NCBI RefSeq assembly: GCF_030445035.2
Contig: NC_080701.1
Span: forward strand, 22,350,798-22,414,797
Reading direction: 5' to 3'
Length of the DNA stretch: 64,000 bases
Source of the DNA: Dasypus novemcinctus
Lineage: Eukaryota; Chordata; Mammalia; Cingulata; Dasypodidae
Positions 1 to 9,622 of this stretch are shown piece by piece. Numbering within the stretch: position 1 is the stretch's first letter; each line of letters starts with the position of its first letter. The position numbers and the translations under genes were made by a program. The notes below the pieces were generated by a model, which did no database searches, was not told where the DNA came from, and saw nothing but the letters and a program-made list of their open reading frames with translations.

Positions 1-239
1 ATTTTTAAAAAAATCCATGGACCTACACTACACAATTGGTGTATCCTAAGTTAAACTAATGACTTTAATTAATAGTACAATTGTATAAATTTGATCTTGT
101 AAATTGTAATAAATGTTCCACACACATGCAAGGTGTTGGTGGTGGTGTCATGCATGGGAATCCTATGTTTTATGCATGATGGTTCTGCAAACCCTCAACC
201 TCTCTAACAAAGAAAAAATTGTAAAACAAAAAAGAGGAA

Positions 240-605
240 AGAAAAAGGAAAATCACCAATAGGGAGAAAACAGCTGCAAAATATATATTCAGCATAGACT
301 TGTTCCGAGAATATGTAAGGAACTCTTACAACTTAATAAGAAAACAAACGACACAATAAATTGGACAAAATATTTCAACAGACACTTCAAGAAAGAAAGT
401 GTACAAATGGCAAACACATGAAAGGATATTCAACTTCATTTGTCATTAGGAAAAGGCAAATTTCACCCACAATGAGATATTAACACACACACACTAGAAT
501 GGCTAAAATTAAGAAGACTGACAAGAACTAAATGTTGGAGGCTATAGAATCTGGGACTCTCATCTACCTGGGATGGGAATCTTTAAAACTGTTGGGCAGT
601 TTCTT
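240..605 (+). mobile_element. L1 ORF2 3'-end fragment (old)
   Basis: The stretch reads like the C-terminal end of LINE-1 ORF2 in the sense direction. It has the 'ggcaaacacatgaaaggat' block, the 'catttgtcattagg' block and the downstream 'actgttgggcagtttctt' block that precede the ORF2 stop in mammalian L1s. It is short, has no long frame and is clearly decayed. It carries a short CA run near 485-495. It abuts an inverted L1 3'UTR piece at about 606. The first 240 bases of the window show nothing I recognise. Confidence 0.65.
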
Positions 606-820
606 AAAAGCCAGGGAGGATCATCCTTGAGCATCATGTCCCATGTCAGAAGGAAGGTGGTGAGTTTATTTGTAGAGTTTGGCTTAGAGAAAGCCATGCT
701 TGAGCAACAAGGAGGTTTTTCAGGAGGTAGCTCTTAGGCATTAATTATAATTAGGCTTAGTTTCATTATTACAGGAATAAGTTTCATAAGTGGAAGCATG
801 AAGATCAAGGTCTTATCATC
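606..820 (-). mobile_element. L1 3'UTR fragment, inverted relative to its neighbours
   Basis: The sequence resembles the antisense of the L1 3' region seen forward at about 10915-11130. It shares the 'ccaggg(a/g)gg(c/a)tcatcc' block, 'catgtccca', 'tgagcaacaaggagg' and 'ctcttaggca'. The sense version of the same block recurs downstream at 3110-3220 within the + strand L1. It is therefore a partial copy of an L1 3' tail on the minus strand, wedged between two + strand L1 pieces. No target-site duplication is evident. Confidence 0.6.
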
Positions 821-845
821 CTACATGTACAAAGTCCCAAAAAAC

Positions 846-2490
846 TACAACAAAGCTTCTACAGCTGATGAATTAGTTCAGTAAACTGGCAGGATATAAG
901 ATCAACATGCAAAAACTCAGCAGCATTTCTGTACCCTAATAATGAGCAATCTGAGGAGGAAATCAAGAAAAAATTCCATTTACAATAGCAACTAAAAGAA
1001 TCAAATATCTAGGAATAATCTTAACTAAGGATGTAAAGGACTTGTCCACAGAAAACTACACACTACACACCAAAGAAATCAAAGGAGACCTAAAGAAATG
1101 GAACAATATCCCATGTTCATGGATTGGAAAACTAAATATCATTAAGATGTCTATCCTACACAAACTGATTTTCAGATTGAATGCAATCCCAATAAAATTT
1201 TCAACATTTTTTACTGAACTGGAAAAGTCAATTATTATTTATTTGGAAGGATAGGGGGCCCCAAATAGCAAAAGAGTCTTGAAAAGGAAAAATGAAATTA
1301 GAGGAACCATGCTACCTGACTTTAAGTCATGCTACAAAGCTACAGTGGTCAAAATTACATGTTATCAGCACAAGGATAGACATACTGACCAATGGAACTG
1401 AACTGAGTTCAAATATAGACACACATATTTGGCCAACTGTTATTCAACAAGGCCACAAGCAACGCAATTGGGACAGAAATAGTTTTGTTAATAAATGGGG
1501 CTTGAAGAACTGGATATCTATACCCAAAAGAATGAAAGAGGATCCCAATTTCATGCTCTATACAAAAATTAACTCAAGATTGACAAAGACCTAAACATAA
1601 GAGCAAAGACAAAAAAGCTCCTAGAAGATAATATAGGAAAGCATCTACAATATTTTCTAGTAGAATTTGGTTTCATTAACTTTATACCCAAAGGCAACCA
1701 ATGAAAGAAAAATAAATAATTGGAACCTCCTCAAAATTAAAAACTTTCGTGCTTCAATGGAGTTTGTCAAGAAAGTGAAAAAGCAGCACTCTTAATGGGA
1801 GGTAACATTTGGAACCACCTATCTGATAAGGGCCTAATATCCAGTATATACAATGAAATTTTACATCTCAAAATTAAAAAGTCAACCCATTTAAAAGATA
1901 GGGAAGAGATTTGAAAAGACACTTTCCCTAAGAAGAAATAGAAATGACTAAAACGCACATGAAAAGATGCTCAACATGACTAGCTATTAAGGAATTGCAA
2001 ATCAAAACACAATGGCGTATCATCTAACACCTATTAGACTGGCTGCTATTAAAAAAACAGAAAAACTACAAATGCTGGAAAGGATGTGGAGGAATAGGAA
2101 TACTCATCCACTGCTGGTGGAAAATGGAATAGTGCAGCCACTGTGGAGGATGGTTTGGTGGTTTCTTAGCAAGCTAATGATAGAATTGCCATATGATCTG
2201 GAAATCCCACTACTAAGAATATACCCAGAATAATTGAAAACTGGGATGTGAACAGATATATGCATAACAGTGTTCAGAGCAGCATTATTCACTATTGCCA
2301 AAAGTTGGAAGCAACACAAGTGTCCATCAATAGATAAATGGATAAGCAAAATGTGGCATATACATACAATTGAATATTACTCAGCTGTAAGAAAGAAGTA
2401 CTGACACATTCAACAACATGGATGAATCCTGAAGACCTTTTGTTGAATGAAATAATCCTGTCACTGAAGGACAAATATTGCATGATCTAA
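846..2490 (+). pseudogene. L1 ORF2 remnant (RT C-terminal half to C-terminus)
   Basis: Frame pieces at 1042-1254, 1292-1594 and 2012-2233 give L1 ORF2 protein blocks in order. They are a segment with [19 protein letters not shown] (past the RT catalytic core), then IDTHIWP and KWGLKNWISIPKRMKEDPN, then HLTPIRLAAIKK and the C-terminal run ending IELPYDLEIPLLRIYPE. Intact ORF2 is about 1,270 residues; only about the last 500 are represented, in several frames with stops. No endonuclease domain or FADD catalytic block is present. The parent protein nicks DNA and reverse transcribes L1 RNA; this copy cannot. Confidence 0.75.
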
Positions 2491-3218
2491 CTGATATGAA
2501 CTAAGGATACTGAGCAGACTCACAGAGGTAGAGTCTAGAAGATAGGTTTCCAGGGGATAAAAAAACAAGTAGAGAGTGGTGAACCAATGCTCAGTCTGGG
2601 TAGAATACATGATGAGGTGGATGATGGAGGTTTGGCAGTGGATGAGAGTGATGGTGGTGCAGCGATATGAATAGGGTCAACAATGCTGGAGTGTGATTGT
2701 GGGTGGGGTTTGTGTGTGTGTGTTGGGCTATCTATAGAGCTGGGGAAGAGTTGGAGGAAGGAACAGGTGAATGCTGGGGAGGTAGAGTACTGTGGTTGAG
2801 AATACAATTGTGGGAGTGTTCTTTGGCAACTATGGCAGGAGAGGGTCACTGGTGCAAGGTGTTGGTGGTGGGATATGTGAGGAGCATGCACTTGGGGCAT
2901 GCTGCAATGGAATATGAATATTTTCGTATGGCTATAGGGTGTTATTTCAGTGGGTGGAGACCCACACAATAAACAACAAAGTATTAAATTCCCATCCTGG
3001 GGAGTCCTGTTACATTCACAAACAGAAAGGCAAGAGTCTCTAGAGTACATAGGCAGTGCCTAATATAAGAAAACAGACCAACACACCAAGCGCTCAATAT
3101 CAATGCTTTTACTTATGAACCTATTCTTGTAAAATTGAAACTTATCCTAATAATATCTATTGTGTAAGAGTTACCTCCTGAAAACCTCCTTGTTACTTAA
3201 ATGTGGCCTCTCTCTAAG

Positions 3219-3705
3219 TCAGGGGTTCTTAACCTTTTTCGTTCCATGGATGCCTTTGCCAGTCAGGTGAAAACCACAGACCCCTTCTCAGAATGTAGCA
3301 GCAGAAAGTTTTATGGCGCTTAACATTTTCATGTCTTTAAATTAAGTTTTAGGATTATTCAAAACTACATTTTACAACTTTCCCATAATTTCAATACCTG
3401 ATAACATAACATGGTTAACATCTGTTCGAACAGTCATTTTTGGCAAACATTTAGAAATTCAAGTTTCTCCACGGTGTCATAAAACCATCTCCACCATCCT
3501 TACCAACCTTTTTGCAGGCAGTTATCCACTGCACTCAGAATATGCTACATAAAAATAAAAATCATATTAAGTCCACACTATACTGTGTATTATTTAATAA
3601 ATATATCATACACATACCAACATGTCCCCACAAGAATAAAGTGTGTGTGTGTTTTAATTTTCAATTCAAGCTCATAGACTCCCTGAAATCTTTCCATGGG
3701 TGGAA
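3219..3705 (+). mobile_element. DNA-transposon-like insertion (hAT-type terminal motif)
   Basis: The 3'UTR of the surrounding L1 is interrupted here. Related copies run directly from 'ctctctaagcc' into 'aaactca' (about 42411-42425), whereas this copy has about 490 extra bases. The insert opens with CAGGGGTTCTTAACC, a terminal motif typical of ancient non-autonomous hAT/Charlie elements, followed by a 'gttccatggatgcctttgcca' block. I do not find a matching inverted terminus at the right end or an 8-bp duplication, so the right end is probably truncated and the family is uncertain. Confidence 0.5.
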
Positions 3706-4463
3706 ATAAACTCACTTCCTTCCTCCAGCATGGGAGATTAGTCCCTGGCATGAATCCCTGGGACCTAGGGCTTATTACCAAGCACCAACCAGTGATGCAT
3801 TTGTAAAAAGACCTTAAACTAAAGGGGGCAAATTAAATACAAAAGAAATTTCAAAGTGAGTCAGGAGGTCAATCCAGAGGTTAAGCTTAGGCACATCTCA
3901 GGAAGATCTAACTGTTACAGTAAACAAAGACTCAAACAGGAGTTCTCCTGGGGGCCTCTAGAGACATCTGGACCCTATAGGCCAGGCGCACAACCCCATG
4001 AAATCAGCACCCATCATTGGGCCTTACCTTGGAATATATGATAACTTATATCTCCAATGTAACAGAGTTAGACCCATTCATAGTTTCCCTGCATGTCATT
4101 CTTCTACCCCTTTTTTGATCTTATAATTAGCACTAGACCCATTAAAATATGTTCCAGAGACTTAATTGCTCAGTCTGTTCATATGCCAGTTATATGGCAT
4201 AACAGGCCATAAAACCTTCTGTCAAAATCTATAAAATTGTATGGTGCAAAGTGTAAACCATAAGGTAAACTATAGAGCATGGTTAGCAGCAATGCTTCAA
4301 TATTTGTTCATTGATTGTAACAAATGTACCATACTCACGTAAGATGTTAGCAACTGGAGAAAATACGAGAGGGGAGGGGGTTGGGAATATGGGAATCCCC
4401 AATATTTCCAATGTAACTTTTCTGTAACTTAAACTTCTTTAAAAATAAATTTAAAAGAAAGAT

Positions 4464-5425
4464 CCAGTTCTCGCGTGGCCACTAATCTAGTCTATGCGGG
4501 CAGAAAGTGGCTGCACTTGCCTGTAGAGGCTGAGGAAGCCTTGTCCCTCCTCTTACCATGTAAGGGGTGGGGAAGGAGACACAGATGTGTCCAACAGTTT
4601 AGTCTGTGCAGGTCAAAAGCAGCTGCAGTTGCCTGGAGAGGCTGAGGACTTATTCTCTCTCCTCTTGCCCTGTCATGGATGGGGATAGAGCTACAGGATT
4701 GCCTGACAATCTAGTGCATGTAGACCGAAAGAACCTGCAGTTGCCCAGAGAGTCTGGGGAAACACTGCCCCTGTTCTGTCCTATCAGCAGTGGGGATGGA
4801 GCTTCAGGTGTCTAACAATCTAATCTGTGTGTGCTGAAATTGGGTTTTCTGGGAAGCCTGGTGCAGGTACTTCAGTTTCCTCCCTGCCAGAGATAGGGGT
4901 AGAGCCCAGGCCAGGGCAGCAATCCAACCTGGGTGGAAAGAAGCCAGTCCCTACCATCACTGTGATTTTCAACCAGCCCCAATTTCCCCCATGCCTGGGG
5001 TGGAATTAAAATGGAGGCTACCAGGCTTTTTCTGACCTGGACAAGTTCAAACATTAGCTGTTCTTGGAATTAGATTTTTTCCAGCCAAATTTAGTAATCA
5101 GTAGCTGAAGTTGGTGCCCAACAGTCTCTTCCTTCCCCTTTTCTGGGAAATGGAGCTTCCAACTCCAACCAGGAAATAGCGCTCAAAGCGTTTTATGCTG
5201 CCAGTGGGGATGGGCACTGGTCTCCATGGCATGGTTTGTTCTACTCAAAAATTTTCACTTCAGCTGGGCAATCTCCTCCTCCCATTCTTCTAAGGATGTT
5301 GCGGGATGATCTTCTGGTCTTCTGGGTCACCCCCACAGGTGTGTTAGATAGCTCTGGCTGATTATTATTAACTGCCCTGTAGGATGAGCTGACTCTTGGA
5401 GCTCCCTACTCTACTGTCATCTTTC
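4464..5425 (-). mobile_element. L1 5'UTR (minus strand) with tandem ~110-bp units
   Basis: Reading right to left this is an L1 5'UTR. The block 4950-5425 aligns by eye with 58960-59425 (ccatcactgtg-ttttcaa, aaatggagcttccaactcca, tctggtc, 'gatagctctgg'), and both end at a 'catctttcct' block, the antisense of a GGAAAGATG start. To its left are about four degenerate repeats that start near 4484, 4590, 4707 and 4815. Each opens with a version of 'caatctagtctgtgcagg', then 'ctgcagttgcc' and 'gagaggctgagg'. Tandem promoter monomers are a known feature of some L1 lineages. The + strand L1 tail meets this block at about 4462. Confidence 0.6.
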
Positions 5426-5429
5426 CTCT

Positions 5430-6330
5430 CTCTTCTTACCCGGTGTCTTAATATCCTTAATCTCTTTAGCCATCTCATTGAATTTGTTAGGGGGTTTTCT
5501 TTGAACATCTGTGATTAGTTGTCTCAATTCCTGTATGTTTTCTGGAGGCTTAGTTTTTTCCCTAGACTGGACCATATCTTCTTGTTTGTTAGTAAGGCTT
5601 GTAATTTTTTTTTCTGGCGTCTTGGCATCTGATTTTCTTGATGTATTTATTCTGGGCTGTTTCTCTCTTTAGTCTAGGGTTTCCTTTGTGCTAAAGCCCC
5701 TCTTTAATATGTGGTTCATTTATTTTGGAACTTTATAATATCATATTTGGCCACTCTGAATTTTTTCAGCTCCTATTCCTCTGTCTCTTGCCCTTCCTCC
5801 CGTGCTGGGAGTGGCATAGGAGGCAAGGATGTGTTTCATACTTTTATACTCTAAGTCATTCAGGCTGAAACTACCCTTGTTGCCCCAGGAACCAATGAAG
5901 CTCTCCCCACCTTTCTCCTCTGCCTGGGGTGGAGATGAAGCCATAGCCATGGACAGTAATCCAAGCTATGTGGGCAAAAATTGTCTGTAGTTGCCTGAAG
6001 AAACTGATGAACCTCCACACACTTTCATTCCCTGTCTTAGGTGGGGATATAGCCTCTAGTGTGTGCAGTAAACTAAGTAATGCAGGTTGAAATTGAACTG
6101 CAGTTGCCTGGACAGACTAATGAAGCTCTGTCCACCTCCCTCCCTTGTCAGGGTGGGGATGGAGCCACAGGTGTGGGCAGGAATCTAAGCCACGTGGGCA
6201 GAAACCATCTGTAGCTGCCCAGAGAGATTGATAACACCCTTCCCACCCTTCTCCCCTGCCAAGGGTTGGGACAGAGCCATGACTATGGGCAATAATTCAA
6301 GCTGTGGGGGCTTAAACCTAATGTAGCTTT
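5430..6330 (-). mobile_element. L1 ORF1 N-terminus and 5'UTR with tandem units (minus strand)
   Basis: About 5440-5740 is the antisense of an L1 ORF1 start. It has blocks such as 'aatatccttaatctcttta' and 'ttgtttgttagtaaggcttg' that recur in other minus-strand ORF1 N-terminal regions here (about 58000-58150). From about 5800 to 6330, about four units of roughly 115 bp recur. Each has 'aatccaagctatgtgggca', 'ctgtagttgcctg' and 'gggtggggatggagcca' variants near 5960, 6070, 6190 and 6290. They resemble the units at 4484-4880, so this is the same or a sister L1 5'UTR family. No intact frame remains. Confidence 0.55.
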
Positions 6331-6546
6331 GTTTATATTAACTAATTTATCTCTTTGCTATCAGATACATTTTCCTGCTTCTTTGAACATAGGATAATTT
6401 TTACTGGATACAGTTACTGTATTTTTTCTTCTATTTTTATTTAAATGTTACATTCGTGATATGATTTTGTACTTAGCATTGTTACTGATTTTAAGGTTGT
6501 TTTTTTAAAAATACTGTAATGTCTTTTTGGAATTCAGAGGGTGGAG
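6331..6546. other. AT-rich spacer, no recognised feature
   Basis: T-rich unique-looking DNA lies between the L1 5'UTR units and the LTR-like element. I see no coding potential or repeat signature here. Confidence 0.5.
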
Positions 6547-7154
6547 TGTAACAGTTCAATATTATTTATGAATTCCAAAAAGAGATACTGATTATGTTTG
6601 TAAACTGCTCTCTTCTTCTGGGCATGATACCCCTTTGATTGTATTAAATTCAGAGGTTTCACTTTTACTTTATTAAGTCGAGTTTAGGGCTTTGATTCAA
6701 CCACATCATTAGGGCATGCAGGATTGAGTCTCCGCCCTCTTAGGGGGCTATATAAATGAGCACTCAATCAAGAGTATGGAAGTAGATACCTGGAAGAGGA
6801 ATGAGCTTTGATCCTGTGGCCCCAGGAAAAAGATAAGCCTGATAGTCTACAGCTGACCTTGTGAAGAGACCAGAGCAGTTGAGCCTGGAAAGAAACAAGC
6901 CCTTCAGACTACAGCTGAGATTGGAAGAAGCTGGGCCCATACAGCCTTAAGAGGAAGAGGAAGGCTGAACCCTTGCAGACATTGCCTGCCATCCTGCTTC
7001 AGCAAGTGGCAACAGAATTTGGTGAGGAAGTAACTTTGAGTTGAACTCTTTAAGGCCTTGTAACTGCAAGCTTCTACCCCGAAGATATACACTTTATAAA
7101 AGCCAACAGATTTCTGGTACTTTGCATCAGCAACCCCTTTGGTTGACTAATACA
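6547..7154 (+). mobile_element. Solo LTR-like element, family A (TG...CA, ~610 bp)
   Basis: The element starts TGTAACAGTTCAATATT and ends GACTAATACA, with TG/CA termini. It carries a TATA-like box (GGCTATATAAATGAG near 6757-6771) about one third of the way in. Two other copies of the family lie in reverse orientation at 20760-21440 and 36493-37196. They share the 5' end (TGTGRCAG), the 'ctgggtgtgatacccttt' block and the 3' 'tttataaaagccaacaga' block. The structure suggests a non-coding LTR of the ERVL/MaLR type. No 5-bp target duplication is visible. A non-LTR composite repeat remains possible. Confidence 0.5.
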
Positions 7155-7460
7155 GAATTAATTTTATGTCATGAAATGCTTGTTTTGTTGTTTCCTATAA
7201 AGAGTGTTGTACTTTGTTCTGGCAGTGGTTCAGTTTCTTGTGAACTAGCTTCAGGTAGGTTTTTAAGTTTTATTAGGGTGAGTGTATATAGTAGCCCTTC
7301 CTCTAGGGCTAGTTTCTCCTTAATACCAAAACTTGGCCATTTTGTTATCTCTACTGAACTCCATGAGTGTTCAGTGAGGTCTCTATATTCTGCCTGCTCA
7401 GAACTCAAATATCTCCCAAATGTGTGATCTGTGGTAATTATTCATCAGTTTACTGGTTGT
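7155..7460. other. Unassigned DNA between LTR-like elements
   Basis: The segment 7160-7440 contains overlapping small frames on both strands but no codon-usage or domain signal. It may be internal sequence of the adjacent LTR-type repeat or an old LINE relic. I cannot assign it. Confidence 0.4.
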
Positions 7461-7461
7461 T

Positions 7462-7945
7462 TTTCCCCATTGTGGCAGACAGACTCTAAGGCAGCCCAAT
7501 ACTTACTCCTACAGTTATTCATACCCCTGAATAATCCACACTTCTTAAGTATAAACTGGATCTGTGGCTTCTAATCAATATAATATAGTGGAGATGATAG
7601 GGACTCACTCCCTTAATTACTTTTATGGCAAAGGTATTGGATTTCACTTCCCTGGATTATGTTACATTACATGCCATTCTATTGTGCTATAGAATACTCT
7701 TTCACCTAACTGATGGGCTTGTAACAGCAAACTGCCATATTGTATACTAACTATAGAAAAAGCCAATTGGCAGGAAACTTCAGACAGCCCCTAGTAGGTG
7801 ATGGGAATCTTTTTGTGAAAGCCAGCACAAAAATGAAGCTCTCAATCCTATACCTGTAAGGAAATGAATTCTGCCAAAATATGAGTGAACATGGAAATAG
7901 AATCTTTTCCAATTGAGCTTCCATAAGAAAACACAGTCTACCTAA
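7462..7945. repeat. Ancient mammalian interspersed repeat (LTR-type?)
   Basis: The block beginning 'ttgtggcagacagactctaa', followed by 'cagcccaatacttactcc', a 'ggatctgtggcttctaatcaa' block and a 'ggatttcacttccctggatta' block, matches the pattern of a common old mammalian repeat that I remember as LTR-derived. It is strongly diverged and has no coding frame. I could not fix the family name or exact ends without a library search. Confidence 0.45.
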
Positions 7946-8454
7946 CATGTCATTATTATAATTATTTCCTTACGCTATTTTATTTCTATTAAAAGCTGAA
8001 AGAAAAAAGACAAACATGGATATATTTATAGAGTTTCATATATTAGTCTTATTATTTGCCACTTCTGGTTTTCCTCATTTCTTCCTGTGGATTTCATTCA
8101 CCATCTAGGTCATTTCCTTACTCCAATACAACTTTACTCTAACTCAACTACTTTGCACTGTTATTGTCAAATATGGTATTCTATATGTTCGAGATGCGAC
8201 AATACTATTATATTGTTTCAAGTGAGGGAAACCTCAGCCATGCACTCAGAAGGACTGGCCTCACCCATAGGGGCAATTGTTCATCCATCTATGCTCAGAG
8301 AGGAACATCCAGGGGAGGAACCCCGGGCCATAAGTATGTTTGGGTGTTGATGATCAGTTAGTCCTATAATTTACACTAATTATCTCATCAGTATTAGTAT
8401 TACTATTGGGGTCACTTGCTTCACTCTGAAGAACTTCCTTTAGTATTTCTGGTA

Positions 8455-8858
8455 AGGCAATGTCTTCATTTGTCTGGTTTTATGTAACAAACTACCCAGA
8501 CTAGTAGACTTAAAAATCTCATGATTTTGGAGGCTGTAAGTCCAAAATCAATGTGTTGGCAGGGTCATCCTTTCTCTTAAGTCTGTAGCATTCTGGTGGT
8601 GGCTTGCTGGAAATCCATAACAATTTCTACTTCTGTTCCACAGCTATGTCTCTCCCCATCTGTATCTTACTGATTGCCCAAATTTATTCTGTTTATAATG
8701 ACTCCAGTCTTGTTGGAATATGGCCCAGCCTTGTTCATTTTGACCTCTTAACTTAATAACATCTTCAAAGATGCTATTTACAAGTGAGTTTACACCCACA
8801 GGACTAGAGGTTAGGACTTAAACACGTCTTTGTGGGGGACATGATTCAATCCATAACA
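8455..8858 (-). mobile_element. MaLR-type solo LTR (MLT1/MST-like), minus strand
   Basis: Read on the minus strand the element begins TGTTATGGATTGAATCATGT, continues with CCCCCAC and a 'taagtcctaacc' block, and then the 'aagatgttattaagttaa' region. This is the typical opening of mammalian MaLR LTRs. On the + strand it shows 'ggaggctgtaagtccaaaatc'. It ends at 'tccataaca' (8858). This is an old non-coding LTR with no internal retroviral genes attached. Between 7946 and 8454 I see only unassigned AT-rich DNA. Confidence 0.7.
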
Positions 8859-8869
8859 GACATGTTTGC

Positions 8870-9622
8870 TAGTAATGACTTCTCCTAGTTTTTGTTTATT
8901 TATAAATTCTTCATATTATTTTCATTTTTAAAAGATAGTTTTAAAATACATAATTCTTGGCTGACATTTTTTTCCTGCACTTTGAAGACTTTATCCCTCT
9001 AGCTTCTAGCTTCCATTATTTTTGCTGAGAAGTCAACTGTTAATTTTATTGACGTTCCTTTCTATGTAAGAACTCAATTTTCTCTTGCTGTTTTCAAGAT
9101 TTTCTCTTTCTCTTTGGTTTTCAACATATTTACTATAATGTGAGTGTGTATCTTTTTGTGTTTATCCTACTTGGAGTTCACTGGGTTTCTTGGATTGTTT
9201 AGATTAATATTTTTCACAAAATCTGAGGTATTTTCAGATATTGCTTTTTGAATATTTTTTTCTGCTTCTCAATTCTCCATTCTCTGAGGTACTCCCATTA
9301 CATGTATGCAGTGCACTTAATAATGTCCTATTTCTCTGAGTGTCTATTCATTTTTCTCCACTCATTTTTTTCTCTTTCTATAGATGGCATGATCTCTTGA
9401 TCTATTTTAGAGCTCTCTGATTCTTTCTTTTCTCAGATCAAATCTGTTGATTTTCTCTGGTGAATTTCATTTCAGGGAATGTAATTTTCAACTCAATAAT
9501 TTCCATTTATTTCTTTTTTATAATTTACATCTTTATTGATATTTTATATTTGAAGAGATATTGTCATCACACCTTACTTTATTTTTTGTGTATGGTTTCC
9601 TTTAGTTCCTTTAACAAGTTTT
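8870..9622 (-). mobile_element. Old L1/HAL1-like ORF1 region, left part (minus strand)
   Basis: T-rich DNA reads, on the minus strand, like an old L1 or HAL1 ORF1 and adjacent region. It has blocks such as 'tttctctttctctttgg' and 'ttcaactcaataatttcca', the antisense of an RRM/C-terminal ORF1 stretch. The sequence stops at the target-site duplication (CCTTTAACAAGTTTT, 9608-9622) of the large L1 that follows and resumes at 19754. The two parts were therefore contiguous before that insertion. No frame survives. Confidence 0.5.

Larger units (their letters stand above)
836..4462 (+). mobile_element. 5'-truncated L1 (ORF2 C-terminal half plus 3'UTR)
   Basis: A + strand L1 begins abruptly in the ORF2 reverse-transcriptase C-terminal region. 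It runs through the ORF2 end near 2490 and then about 2 kb of 3' region that ends in an A-rich tail (about 4438-4462). The 3' region shares blocks with the minus-strand L1 3'UTRs at 9.6-12.7 kb and 24.7-27.8 kb, for example 'gagttacctcctgaaaacc' and 'cttattaccaa'. A DNA-transposon-like piece interrupts it at 3219-3705. The reading frame is broken many times, so the element is dead. Confidence 0.75.

Noticed and set aside
2535..3050. A 171-codon minus-strand frame rich in Ser/Pro/His
   Set aside because: It is antisense of the L1 3' region (the 'ggtggtg'-type repeats). No domain and no splice context.
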